Shown: one piece after another, positions 48,097 to 59,395 of the stretch | How the letters are laid out: the number at the start of each line of letters is the position of its first letter | Position numbering within the stretch: the first letter of the stretch is position 1 | Origin: Riptortus pedestris | Lineage: Eukaryota > Arthropoda > Insecta > Hemiptera > Alydidae | DNA length: 64,000 nucleotides | Direction: 5' to 3' | NCBI GenBank assembly: GCA_019009955.1 | Contig: CM032233.1 | Coordinates: forward strand, 92,605,001 to 92,669,000 | The notes under the pieces: model-generated | Told to the model about the DNA's origin: nothing | Databases searched by the model: none | What the model saw: the letters and a program-made list of their open reading frames with translations, nothing else | Program-made: the position numbers and the translations under genes

Positions 48097-48473
48097 ATTG
48101 CCTTTTTAATTAGTAATAAGTATAAATTAAAAAATAATTTGAAGTTGGAAAGTAAATGCTTTTAAATGTTTCTTTACATTGTAAGAATTTATTTTAACAA
48201 AATAAATTGAAATGTGAATGAATCATTGGTGGAAATAATCAATATATTTTAAAATTTAAATATAATAATAATTACCTTCCTTGTTTATAACCTGCACTTG
48301 TTTATAACTGCACTACTTCACAATCATCACTAGTTGTTTTATAACTATGCTTATAACCTTTCACAACCATGCTTATAACCTACTAACAACATACCATAAT
48401 CTTCACAACATCCTAATTTTGTTCATATTCTGGTTAGATCTGGTCATGTATTACACGATTACAGAAAAAATTT

Positions 48474-48597
48474 AATATTACACTCGTGACGAAAGTAGAA
48501 TTTACAACTCTCGTGAAATTACCACACTCGCTTCGCTCGAGTGGGTAAACGTTTCACTCGAGTTGTAAAATGATCTACTTTCGTCACTTGTATATTA
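48474..48597. repeat. Large imperfect hairpin, arms of about 57 bp
   Basis: GTGACGAAAGTAGA near the left edge and TCTACTTTCGTCAC near the right edge, converging on CACTCG-CTTCGCT-CGAGTG. It resembles a foldback MITE made of two fused termini. There is no coding sequence. Confidence 0.75.
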
Positions 48598-49441
48598 AAT
48601 AACTATTTTAATATGCCAGTAAAAAAAAAGTTTGATAGCAAAAGAAAATTCTCACTTCTAAAATATTTAATCAAACTGTATTGATTGCTTCTTGTTTATA
48701 AGGATTACTCAAAATCCTAAAAACTAAAACCTAAGGATTATACAGGCAGCAAATATCCTATTGGAAAGGTCAAGACTATTATACAGATAAACATATGAGA
48801 GAAAAGCGAAGAGCTGACAGATTCGATCCAGTTATCTGGTCGATTGACCGAGATAAAATAAAAGCCTTGCGTGCTTGCTTCATTGAACATACAATTGCAT
48901 ACAAGCTCTTTCTCCTCCTTTCAAAATATTATATTGTTCATTTATGTAAATTCTTTTATTTGTAAGCCTTATGGCTCCAACACCATTTTCGAAAAATGCT
49001 TTTATTAAAGACGTCTTTAGTTTCAAATATTCCCTACGCATTTCCAGCTTGTGCTTCATCTCAAGACGAAAAATTAAAATGATATAACTTACAATAAATT
49101 AATTTAAAATACAAGTTTCAGTACAAACTATTAAAATTCTTTTTTATATGTCAAAGATACTATACCTATTACACTATTGTACTTTATATCTTTTTTTATT
49201 TTGGCCTAAATGCATGGGCGTTGCCACAGGGGTCTGACCATTTTATGTTAGTATCGTTAGGTATTCTACTTAAATAATTTCTAATACAATTTCGAATACT
49301 CGTATAACGTAATATAAGTAATATATAACAATACATAAGCAATATACAATAGTTCCAAAAAAAACAACAACTAAATGTTAATAGACTGAGAATAATATAC
49401 TCTTAATAAAGTAATATATCTCATTTAGCTTTTCAATATAG
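48598..49441. other. Noncoding, nothing recognised
   Basis: AT-rich. The right part (about 49300-49441) may be the 3' UTR of the LINE fragment read on the minus strand, but no poly(A) is certain. Confidence 0.35.
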
Positions 49442-50297
49442 TTAATATTTAGCATAAATTCCAATGAAAATTCCTCCCTGTTTTTTTACTATATATGATT
49501 GTAAATATTGTTGTCTGCTATTTACAGGTGTAGAACAATGTAGCATTACACGATTCAGACTATTATAAATGTATTTATTACACCACTTACATATTTCGTC
49601 TGATTTTATGATATGGGCTTTACCTGAATGGGATATTTCAATGTATTCGCTATCACAGACTCTCACTAGGCTTATGGTCCTTACCTTTTCTATGCTGGCG
49701 ATAAATTGAAGGTAATTCGCTGGTTCCGGGTGTGAAATGTTAGAGAATAGTCTATAAAAGGGATTGTATTTTGAGTTAAGTGCCCGGTCAATATCTCTAA
49801 AGAGTAAATTATTTGCGGCTTTTACTATTATATTATTTTTATTAGCAAGTAGTGTTTGAAGGTAAGATAGATTGATAAAATATTCTGATACAAAATTTGA
49901 AACTGCAAACATTTTAATTTAAGTAACCCAGTTAAATTCATCTAGCTCCCCTAGCTAGATCCCCTTTTCAATGCACTTGCCCGGCAACCATTTTATAGCT
50001 ATCGGGGAACGGGCTGATTCCAAGTCTGACTATATAATCAGGAGTACATCTTGGCCAGAAATATAAATACTTTAAAAAATGTAGTTTGTGCCAGCTCAAT
50101 AGCATCTAAATATTTTGGACTCCAAATTTCTGCTGCGCAGGAAAGTGTTGAAGAGCCCATGGATTCAAACAGTGATATCTTTACCAGATTTCCCTTAAGG
50201 GAAATCAGCTATTGAGGTCGTATTCTTCACGCTATTTTTGAAATTTGTCTTCAATTTTCCATCGATCCTACCTGACGAAAATGAGGTCCGTTCAAAA

Positions 50298-50339
<42 letters not shown>

Positions 50340-50865
50340 CTGTTACCGCTCTATCGGTCAAAATTATTGTTTAATCATTATCAAACTGGATATTTAGTCG
50401 TTTTATGTAAAAACAAAGATCATGATCGTTAACGGTTGAAATCGGACCAGGGGGGGGGGGGGTTTGAAAGAGAGGATTTTTGAAAATTCGAAATATCTCC
50501 GTTACAATACGTCCGATCGAAAATTTTTATAGAATCAATCTTATTGCAAATTAAATTTACTATAAATATTGTTGTGTACATGTATTCTCTATCTTGAATA
50601 TTAACCTAGATATTTGCATGTCTATTAATTGTAACGGCCGAGGTGAGACCGGCTAACTTCTGTTCTAGTCGTAAGTTTCCGTCAAGAGCTAGTGCGGCCG
50701 TTTCCGTAACTGTTCGGCTCTCGTGAAATATCGCTATTGTAAAACTTCACGTGGAAATCTTCTTAGTTTACGCAGCCCCTGCGTGACGGACTTTTCTTTG
50801 CCAAGCTCTTGCCTCTTCTAAGAATCTCTCTGGCATTGGCCACTGCAACCTGAGATCATTGAATT
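49442..50865 (-). pseudogene. Non-LTR retrotransposon C-terminal region, split by a HINE-A
   Basis: On the minus strand, 50865-50796 codes for VAVANAREILRRGKSLAK. After the HINE-A (50183-50795), 50182-50000 continues ISLFESMGSS, then CAAEIWSPKYLDAIELAQ, then CTPDYIVRLG. This is the LINE thumb region (LYGAEIWG...ERVQ pattern of several clades). Stops follow, then a 156-residue frame (49912-49442) beginning MFAVSNFVSEYFINL, with a Cys/His cluster EICKWCNKYIYNSL, VMLHC typical of LINE C-termini. Deleting the HINE together with one CTTT restores the frame across the junction. The rest is decayed by stops, so the element is inactive. The clade is uncertain, and it is different from the jockey-like copy at 11.4 kb. 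Confidence 0.7.
50183..50795 (+). mobile_element. HINE-A, complete, short subfamily, inserted in a LINE
   Basis: Left palindrome CCAGATTTCCC-TTAA-GGGAAATCAGCT, right end TTTACGCAGCCCC, TGCGTGACGGACTTTT. (TA)n 50301-50335, poly-G of 13 at about 50449-50462. CTTT occurs on both sides (50179-50182 and 50796-50799). The host LINE frame fixes the boundaries to within a few bases. Confidence 0.85.
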
Positions 50866-50944
50866 AAGTGTGCTACCGCTTTATTGAATTTGTACTTCAT
50901 ATCTAATAATGTACAAATTTTCGCTAACTTACTTTCCTTCTACA

Positions 50945-51177
50945 TAAGATGATTAAATATCAAGTTCTGTAACGATAAAACAAATATTGTGACTGCTAGA
51001 GCGATAACAGACACACACCCACACACTTTTATATATATATATATATACAGTTTTGAACGGACATCATTTTCGTCATCTCCTAGGTAGGATCGATGGACAT
51101 TTGAAAAAAAAGAGGCAAAAATCGCGTAATGAGTACGACCTCAATAGGTGATTTTCCTTAAGAGAAATCTGCTAAAA
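50945..51177 (-). mobile_element. HINE-A palindromic-end half
   Basis: AGTTCTGTAACGATAAAACA, GACTGCTAGAGCGATAACAG, a CA run and (TA)n at 51030-51047, then TTTTGAACGGACATCATTTT. Ends GATTTTCCTTAAGAGAAATC, TGCTAAAA. Confidence 0.7.
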
Positions 51178-51489
51178 TGCTTAATTAAGATTAGCTTCAA
51201 AAAAGAAAGCTAGGGTTCGTTAATGGTCAGAATCGATTTAGCGGAACGGTAGGTTTAGGAAAACCAAACCACTATATTCCGAACAACTCCCTTCATATTC
51301 GAATACAGCTGTCAACTATAAAGTACAATTACTGCAAATTCTGCTCTCTGCTATATTTTTATGTGACTTAGGATCGTTTCTGAATCATTTGAACTTCGGT
51401 GTCAATATAGTTTAATACTGAACGGGGATTTTCAGAAGGCTCATATAACAAAAAACTTGGTAATTTCTCCGTTATTATACATATCATTT
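51178..51489. other. Noncoding with traces of HINE-A
   Basis: GTTCGTTAATGGTCAGAATC at about 51215 and AATTTCTCCGTTATTATACA at 51461 are weak HINE-A interior matches. Nothing else is seen. Confidence 0.35.
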
Positions 51490-51700
51490 TTATTATTTAT
51501 TTATTTACGTCCACTTTATGCTAATATTGCTAATTAGGATGGGTTATCTACAGGGAACCACCCTTTTCTAGCCAGGGAGAGAATTAATTTAATGAGTCCA
51601 CCGCCAAATAAATTTCTATTGCCCAGGGGTACCCGTAATCTAGGTTTACCACGTGAGATTAAGACCAACGCCTGAACTCAGACGGCGAACCCGAGTCCCA
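51490..51700 (-). mobile_element. tRNA-related SINE, diverged
   Basis: TTATTTACGTCCACTTTATG, GATGGGTTATCTACAG, ACCACCCTTTTCTAG, then the tRNA-like part (AGGTTTACCACGTGAGATTA) ending CGAACCCGAGTCCCAC. It is the same family as 52685-52919, with a degraded B box. Confidence 0.65.
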
Positions 51701-52684
51701 CATATAACGAAATAATTTTTTTTTTTTTTTATGAACAACAAAGATCTAATAGACATTTTACTGTCTGCAACACGTATGATGGAATTTAAAATTATGCCTC
51801 TTCTACCCGTTATCTTCCTCCTAATCCGATTTCCCATGTTCCATGTAATCTCGAATTGTTGAAATTTCTCTAAGTCATATGTGTGTGCAAGTATACAGTC
51901 GTGGTTGCATCTACCTCTACCGTCAGTTAACTAAAGGTAAACAAATTACGTTACGCAGGGTCTAGGTAAACTAAACAGATTTCCCAGGTACTGGTATGGC
52001 ACACTCTGTATTTCTTTTCACAATAAATATTTTAATTTCTAAATTAGTGAGGAATGAGTACGAATACCTTGCTCAATATTTAAGCTACGCAAAAATGTAT
52101 AGAACAACAATTGTAGAGCACCGACAGCTTAAGAAGATTAGTACTACAACATTTTTTAATACAACACTAATTAACGGAGATGTTTTGAATCTTTGAAATT
52201 CCCCTCTTAGCCACCCCTCCCCCCTGGTCGAATTCAGCAATTAACGACTATGATCTTTAGTATTGTATTAAACGGTTAAATATTTACGAAGATATGCAGA
52301 GAAGAGCAATTGAAGAGCAACAATATTGGTTCTATACAATTTTTCTATCTGATTCATAATATCACATGTATTTTGAATTTTCGAATTCCTCCCTCTCTAA
52401 ACCCTCTCCTGGTTTTGTTTCCGCCAAGGAAAATTTGGTATTTATTATTGTATATATATATATTGTGTAAATTATAATTGATAACGTCACCACACAATGA
52501 ATTTGCATGTATATCGCATAATAAAGGTCTCTTGAAAACAGTATTAGGTATTTAAGCTTAAAATAATGAGGTTCGTGATACAACAGCTTATTCTATCATG
52601 TGTAGGAGTGGGAGTTTACTGAAACCAGAAAACAAAAAATTGCAAATGTCTTGGTTAATATTCGAGATAGAGATAAAAATTTAT

Positions 52685-52919
52685 TTTATTATTATTTATT
52701 AATTAACGTCCACTTCATGCAACTGGCCATGACTAACCGGGACGGGTTATCTACAGGTTACCACCCTTTTCTAGGCAGGGTGGGACTAAGCATTTTATTT
52801 AATGAATGTCGTCATTAAATAAATTCCTATTTGCCCAGGCGGGAATCGAACTCGCCACTCTAGGTTTACCATGTGGGATTAAAGCCAACGCTTTAACTCA
52901 CATGGCTAACATGAGCCCC
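52685..52919 (-). mobile_element. tRNA-related SINE, full length
   Basis: On the minus strand: GGGGCTCATGTTAGCCATGT (A-box region), GTTAAAGCGTTGGCTTTAAT, B-box GCGAGTTCGATTCCCGCC, a body with GGGTGGTAACCTGTAGATAA, and a 3' AT-rich tail of TTAATAAATAATA type. The flanks TAAAAATTT and TAAAATGTT suggest a partly decayed target duplication. Inserted in a HINE-A. Confidence 0.75.
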
Positions 52920-53138
52920 TAAAATGTTTTAAAGAGCCTTTATTTGAAATTAAATGATCAGTAAGAATGGGTCTATTAAAATGTTTCGGTCCGACATGTA
53001 ATAATGGAGATATTTCGAATCTTCAAAACCTAGTCCGATTTAAGCCATTAACGAACATCATCTGTAGTTTTACGCAATACGTTAACATTTTGATTGCTAA
53101 CGATCAAAGAAAAACGGCCACCGCTAGAGTGCTAACAG

Positions 53139-53139
<1 letters not shown>

Positions 53140-53221
<82 letters not shown>

Positions 53222-53222
53222 A
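53140..53222 (+). repeat. (TA)n-(GT)n compound microsatellite
   Basis: About 55 bp TA followed by about 28 bp GT at the HINE-A microsatellite site. Confidence 0.95.
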
Positions 53223-53372
53223 TAATTATACACCCTATATAAATTTCAGATAATTTGATTAAATGGGGCCATGATGAAGCATGAATAATAAAACACATTT
53301 ATGTGTCAACACGCGAATTTCTATAATACGAAGTGTTTCTATGAAGAAATACCTCAAAGAATATGATTGTAT

Positions 53373-53758
53373 TTAGCAGATTTCCCTTAAGGGAAATCAG
53401 CTATTGAGGTCGTACTCATGACGCGATTTTCGAGAATTTTCTTCATATTTCCATGGATCCTACCCAGGAGTTGACGAAAATGAGGTCCGTTCAAAATTAC
53501 AAATATACATGCTTTTATTATCTTTAATATTAACCGAGGTTTTTGCATTTTTTCTAGTTTTCGGCCTTCAGTAAACCCCCATTCCTAATCATGTCATATC
53601 AACATTAAGCTGTTATATTATGCAGCACTTTAATTGAAGCCTAAATAACAAAAATTGTTATTGTCTCATTGAACTTTCACGTCATAAAATGAATGCAAAT
53701 ACGGGACGCAAGTGGGAAATGTGCTTAGTTAACGCAGCCCCCGCGTGACGGACTTTTA
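53373..53758 (+). mobile_element. HINE-A deletion derivative, both ends intact
   Basis: AGCAGATTTCCC-TTAA-GGGAAATCAGCT at 53377. After GAGGTCCGTTCAAAATTAC it jumps to TTAATATTAACCGAGGTTTT, omitting the microsatellite and the G-run block. Ends TTAACGCAGCCCC, CGCGTGACGGACTTTT. At about 385 bp it is the smallest two-ended copy. Confidence 0.85.
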
Positions 53759-54230
53759 AGAAATATTCGTTTGGGTTGAATCCACCAGAGCGAGGAAATT
53801 CACGTTAAGTATTTAACTCCAGGAGATTGGAGAAAATAGTTTTAACTAACTGAAAATTCTGGCAAGTACAGCTCCGATCGGACATGAATAGAATGTACAT
53901 GCATACGGTAAATTAGTGTCTGTCCATTAATTTATCTTGCTATAACTCCAGGAGAGTGGAGCATTCCGCCCGCTCCTCATTATTTCTGACAGTCCTATAG
54001 GGATTAACGGGGCACAGTATTTTGATGGGAGTAAGTTGAATCAGACAGCTATAAATAGACATCCCTCACTCCATTTAATAATGTCAGCCTCCCCGATTCA
54101 GCTCTGTTTGAAGAGCATCCGATCTGATAAAAGGCTGTATCATTGACTAGTAAAGGTCGTTGTTGAAACCACTGTTTTATTCATGACATAAAGGCTTTTA
54201 ACAGTAGTGCTATTATAAACACTGTATTCA

Positions 54231-54232
<2 letters not shown>

Positions 54233-54270
<38 letters not shown>
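54233..54270 (+). repeat. (TA)n microsatellite outside HINE-A
   Basis: About 19 TA units between CAGGA and TCCTG, so the tract sits at the centre of a short palindrome. Confidence 0.9.
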
Positions 54271-54272
<2 letters not shown>

Positions 54273-54346
54273 CTGATGACTGATCTACTATATCGGAATT
54301 GGTGTTTTTCCTATGTTTACAGCTACTCATGAATGTCTAAATGAAA

Positions 54347-55069
54347 TAAAAGTCCGCCACGCAGGGGCTGCGTAAACTAAGCAGATTTTCCTCGTGAAGA
54401 TTAATAACAGATAAACCTACATACTGCTAACACAACACCGCTGTGAATATTAAATGAATGAATACAAACGGTAATAAGAACTCTTTCCCCTGCCGGGGGA
54501 GTACCTCAAATGTTAACAAACAGGTCTGCCAAAAGCTCACCGGAAAGAAAAACAATAACTGAAACTTATCAGAATATAACATTCATATTATTGAAAACTA
54601 TGTACTATACCTGGTACTGTAATTTATAATTAATCAGAATAAATTTTATCTCAATCAATAAAATTTTAGCAGTCCAAGACTTGAAAACGGAAGGGGGGAG
54701 AACATATTTGCATCTATCTCGTATAATAAAGGTCTCTGGAAAACATTATTTGGTATTTAAGCTTCGAATAATGTGGTTTATTATATAAAAGAGTATTGTT
54801 TATGTAGCAAGAGTAGAAGCGGGGGTTTACTGAAGACTGAAAACTGGAAAATGCTAATATCTCGGTGAATATTCAAGATAAGGAATAAACGTATATAACA
54901 ATATTTATAGTACATTTAATTTTCAATAAGAGTTAGAATAAACAATTTTTCGATCCGACTTATAGTAACGGAGATATTTTAAATTTTCAAATTTCTCTGC
55001 CTCTAAACCCCTCTCCTCCTTGTCCGAGTTCAGCCGTTAAAAAAATTGCGACCTCTAGAGCGTTAACAG

Positions 55070-55139
<70 letters not shown>

Positions 55140-55250
55140 ATATAATTTTGAAGGGACCTCATTTTCGTCATCTCCTGGAGATTTGTAGAAATGTTTCGCG
55201 GCGTGAGTTCGACCTCAATAGCTGATTTCCTTTAAGGGAAATATACTAAA
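54347..55250 (-). mobile_element. HINE-A, complete, long subfamily
   Basis: Starts AAAAGTCCGCCACGCAGGGG, CTGCGTAAACTAAGCAGATT. Long interior (GTACTGTAATTTATAATTAA, poly-G at about 54694). (TA)n 55072-55131 then GTGTGTG. Ends GCTGATTTCC-TTTAA-GGGAAATATACT. 904 bp. Confidence 0.82.
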
Positions 55251-55710
55251 ACTATGCGGTTGCTTAAGTTAGTAAACTGAAATTTCCTCATCAAAATTTA
55301 GCCAACTAAATAGACATAAAACTTAGTAGACGTCTATATGCATCAAATACAGAGCCAGAAAGACGTAGCTCGAAATCATTATCTTGCACGAACTTGCCCA
55401 TGCTTATTGACTTGGCTAGTTTTTCATTTTGTATGATCTTGTGCACTTTTATTGAGTTTTTTATAAGTACAAGAATAATACTTCCCACTAAAATATTAGT
55501 CATTCTTATAGCAATTTGGTACATGTAACACAACGTATATACAGTATCTTGAGAGTTACAAATAACAACTAGTGTTAATTATTAGGGACCGATTTTTAGA
55601 CCTCTACCCCCAAAATCAGTTTTTGTTTGTGCCGACCTCTGGGAAACCGATTTCTGCCACTTTGGGAATTGGTTCGGTTAAGCTGCTTGTGGGTTGGGGC
55701 TATATCAAGT
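55251..55710. other. Noncoding, nothing recognised
   Basis: The minus frame at 55306-55533 has one hydrophobic stretch but no recognisable motif. Not called. Confidence 0.3.
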
Positions 55711-56800
55711 AATTTTGTAGCTGGCTGCTGCAGTTTGTGAAAGGAAGAAAATAAAAATCCAGCTAAGAAACTTAGGCTTTGGGGGGTTGCAGGGCTACTC
55801 ACCATGAAATAAAGCTCTGAAATGTGATTCTGGAGAATGGTAACCACAATAGAGTTCTCCCAAACTTTACTGACGAAGAAGTTGTACGGATCTAAAGACT
55901 TTACAGCCATAGGTTTTATTTTTGAAGCTGTTTCTTTTATAGTACTAACCGTGAAAAGCTTTATGCCTTTGAAAAATGACTTTCGGGGATCCCCACTTCC
56001 CATACTGCACGGAAAACTTACAAGCAATTGAATTTCCACAGGATATACACACATTTATTGTTTAAACTTTGTCTAATTTTTGGTTGCATAACTCTTATTT
56101 TTCATTTATTTAATGAGGCAATGCTCCTTGAAGTACAAAATACTTTATTAAAATATATTGGTAAGTTGCCGAACTCTCAGCAGGGCACGGGCCCTAAAAT
56201 GAGACCCAGTTTGACCACCGATAAGTATTTATTTATTTTATTTATTGCTAACAAGGATTTTCCTTATAGCAAGGAGTATGCCTTATATAATGAGGTTAGC
56301 TTTTTAGTTTTTAGATGTTGATGCTAGTGGCTTATATATAAACACATTTTTACAAATTAGAATTGAGTTTAACTGACTATAATTTACATTAACATTTCTA
56401 GAAAAATCTAAACTAATAAGTGAAATTAAATTTCATTATCTTACCTAATATTAAAACATTATATTTTCAACATAATAGTTTCTTTAAACTAATCATTATC
56501 TTGGTCCCTGTTCACTTCTCTTCGGTCTTCTGCCTCTTGACTGCTTGCTGCTCCTCTCCCTGTGAATCGAGCACTACGCTATTTACGATTTTTTTCTGCT
56601 TCGTCCAGTCGAAGGCGACTTCCTCTGAACTTAAGGAATCCTCTTCTATAAGTAGCGTTCAAAGCAATTCCATCGATATCTATGACCGAAAAACAATAGA
56701 TTCCATATATGTATAATTTATCATTTCTCTGTAACCTACTATCGTTAAATTTCAATTTACTCCCTGGTTTTACTTGTACAGCTATGGAGGTCGTACTCAA
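55711..56800 (+). repeat. Segmental duplicate, copy 1, with about 450-bp insertion
   Basis: Matches copy 2 at 59396-60010 through GAAGTTGTACGGATCTAAAG, ACAGGATATACACACATT, TTGGTTGCATAACTC, CGAACTCTCAGCAGGGCACG and TATGTATAATTTATCATT. Relative to copy 2 it holds an extra segment from about 56222 to 56672. It ends in a HINE-A-like CAGCTATGGAGGTCGTACTC. The 152-residue minus frame at 55596-56054 lies in the duplicate. Its counterpart in copy 2 is interrupted by a stop after about 28 codons, so a protein is doubtful. Confidence 0.6.
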
Positions 56801-57639
56801 GTTGTTTTTATAGTTCGAACCATAAAATGTCTTATGTCTTCGAAAGAGACAGGACGCGCAATATATAGGGACGATACAACGAAAAACCAAATTGTTGTTG
56901 GCGAGGTTCGGTTTAATTTGCAAATAGTTTCCGGAATAAGCTGCTAGTGGGTTAGTCTGTTGGCTTGGTTCAGAGGTGGAAACTATTTAGTTCCTGCTTC
57001 ACAATTAACGCGAATGACTATTGCCCTTAATCCCACCGAGAACACATAGAGGTTCTGGTGGCGTCTGAGAAGGTGAGAAATGCAGCCGGTTAAATAAGGA
57101 AGATAGGAAAAATAGGAAAGGGCCCTGGGAGGGTGGAGGCGAGGCTAATAGGATTAAGAAAGAGTGAGTGACACCGAGCCTACCCAGCCGCCGCTCAAAT
57201 CTTAATTAAAACCCTACTCTAATAATTTGTGTGGGAGCCCTATTCGGAGGGAATAATTGCCCCCACTGTTCGCCACATCCTCCCTCCGGCTCATAATACC
57301 CTACCCTCCACCACTTTCCTCACAGAATCTAGGCTAACCATTCCCACTTCCCTCACTCTCTCCATAAACATACATACCTCATTCTCTCCTCCTACACCCC
57401 TACTCTAGTCCAATTAAACACTACATACGAGAACATAACGCATATATATGTATATGAAGCAGATTTCCCATATAGGTAATATATATTCTTCACAAATGCC
57501 ACCCACTACAATGATTTACAGGCAGATATTCCAATAACCCCAGGAGAAACACAAGGCTATTTACCGTCAAGCTTGATGATTCCCAAAATGGTCTATATGG
57601 ACTCACGACGAACTACATTGGGCCCATGTGAGCGCAAAC
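56801..57639. other. Noncoding; pyrimidine-rich repeat at 57100-57480
   Basis: 57090-57400 is CT- and CC-rich and belongs by composition to the dispersed pyrimidine-rich repeat. No gene is seen. Confidence 0.35.
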
Positions 57640-57697
57640 CACGTCATGCAGGGGCTGCGTACACTTTTGGGTTTCTGCCAATAACAAATATAATACC

Positions 57698-58130
57698 ACC
57701 AGCTCAGACACGATATTTAGACCGCTACAACTACTTAAGCGAAAGACGCCAACTGACGGACATCCGTACGAATACCAACAGCCGAAGCGACGCCGAGCAT
57801 AGATCCAGATTCTATTTCAATTACGTAATCCATCCGTGATTTATTACCCATATAATCGTGAAACATTTCACTAAACATATACTCACACACAAGCAACTAT
57901 ACCAGACCTAAACACAAACAACGCACTAAAAGCGTAAACAACCTAATACGAATACGGGCAACGACCTACTACACGAAAACAATTTACCAAGACAGGCGTA
58001 TAAAACCGACTGACACCTAACTCATTGCAACTCTAGACGGCTTGAAGATGGTGTCTTTGCATCGAAAGTGCTTGCCTACTGTATTCGACCATCAGCCAGC
58101 GACGGCGGTCTTCACCAACAGATATAACAA
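57698..58130 (+). repeat. Left arm of a large inverted repeat (possibly Penelope-like)
   Basis: Pairs with 58608-59040 through ACTACTTAAGCGAAAGACGC, GTACGAATACCAACAGCCGA, GTAATCCATCCGTGATTTAT and ACCATCAGCCA. It contains TTGAAGATGG...CATCGAAAG at 58033. A remnant hairpin end of HINE-A (CGTCATGCAGGGGCTGCGT, 57643) lies just upstream. Confidence 0.7.
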
Positions 58131-58137
58131 CAAATAG

Positions 58138-58505
58138 AAATATAATCTTTAGTGTCGATTGAAACGGTTAAATGTCGAGTATGGTATTCATCAAATACAC
58201 ATTCACAAAACAAGATTGTAAAATCTTAGTTGGTGACGTCATCACACAACGAATTTGTATGTATCTCGCATAATAAACAATATTTGGTATATTAGCTTAG
58301 AATAACGTGTTTCATTATGTAACAGTGTATTGATATTCTGTCATAAATAGAAGTGGGGTTTTACAGATGGCAGTAAACTAAAAGATGCAAATCATTCGGT
58401 TAATATTCAAGATAAAGAATAAATGTATACAACAATATCCATAGTAAATTTCATTGCATTTATTTGCAATAAGATTGGTCCTATACAATATTTCGTAAAT
58501 GTAAA
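58138..58505 (-). mobile_element. HINE-A interior between the arms of the inverted repeat
   Basis: AATCTTTAGTGTCGATTGAA, GGTGACGTCATCACACAACG, ATAGAAGTGGGGTTTTACAG and ATTTGCAATAAGATTGGTCC follow the minus-orientation interior. No ends are present. Confidence 0.6.
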
Positions 58506-58607
58506 GACCTGGAGAGATGTAGAGTTATTATAAAGTTAATGAAGGAGCAATAGTGTTTCTATCAATTCTGACCTTTCGCTCAAAGGTATAAATAAATTAA
58601 TTCATAC

Positions 58608-59040
58608 ACAGTTGTCATATTTGTCGGTGAAGACCGTTGTCATTGGCTGATGGTCGAGTACAGTTGGCAAGCTCTTTCGATGCAAACGGCTCATTCTTCA
58701 AAGCTGTGTCTGTTTGCTTACATAAGTCAAACGAAGGGTGGTTTTGTCTTGTGTCCAGTTAAATTGTTATCGTGTAGTAGGTCGTTGCCGTTTCCGCATA
58801 AGGTTGTTTTTAGTTTGTGTTTAGGTCTGGCATAATTGCTTGTGTACAGGCAGCACAGGTTTAGTGAAATGTTGTACGATTATATATGTAATAAATCACG
58901 GCTGGATTACGTAATTGAAATAGAATCTGGATTTATGCTCGGCGTCGCTTCGGCTGTTGGTATTCGTACGTATGTCCGTAAGTTGGCGTCTTTCGCTTAA
59001 GTAGTTGTAATGATCTAAATAGTGTGTCTAAGCTAATATT
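58608..59040 (-). repeat. Right arm of the large inverted repeat
   Basis: Inverted, diverged copy of 57698-58130 (roughly three quarters identical by eye). The 61-residue plus frame at 58650-58835 lies inside it and has no counterpart evidence. Confidence 0.7.
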
Positions 59041-59395
59041 GAGCTGTTCTTTTATGAATTCATATGAATTTAACTAGATGGAGAGAGCTGCCAAGCGCAG
59101 TCGAAACGTCCTAGGATAACTAATTTCTTTCCACAAGATGGGTTTTTCGTCACCACCCTGGCCATTCCCAACAATCCACCCAACTATTACTCGTTATATT
59201 GCTCAGTTTTAGTCATATATTACATTAGAATATAACATATGGATTAGACTGCATATACTAGACTAGATTAGACTATTAATAGTAATATTATAAAATGAAC
59301 TATAAATGTCACTTCACTTGACGTCTACTGGTAGAGCTTATCGGGGAAAATGAAGCACGACACATCAATTTGTAGTTGACTATCTCGATTAATTT
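59041..59395. other. Noncoding, nothing recognised
   Basis: Contains GATGGAGAGAGCTGCCAAGC and CGCAGTCGAAACGTCC at about 59078-59112, a GATGG...CGAAACG motif like those in the inverted repeat. Otherwise empty. Confidence 0.3.

Larger units (their letters stand above)
51946..53222 (-). mobile_element. HINE-A, long type, split by a SINE
   Basis: Starts TTACGTTACGCAGGGTCT, GGTAAACTAAACAGATTTCC. Two partial interiors are present, at about 52160-52290 and, after the SINE, 52960-53135 (CGGTCCGACATGTAATAATG, ACCGCTAGAGTGCTAACAG). It stops in (TA)n-(GT)n at 53140-53222, without the palindromic end. Confidence 0.65.

Noticed and set aside
55596..56054. 152-residue minus-strand frame as a gene
   Set aside because: It lies in a duplicated repeat block whose second copy has a stop early in the same frame. 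No domain is recognised.
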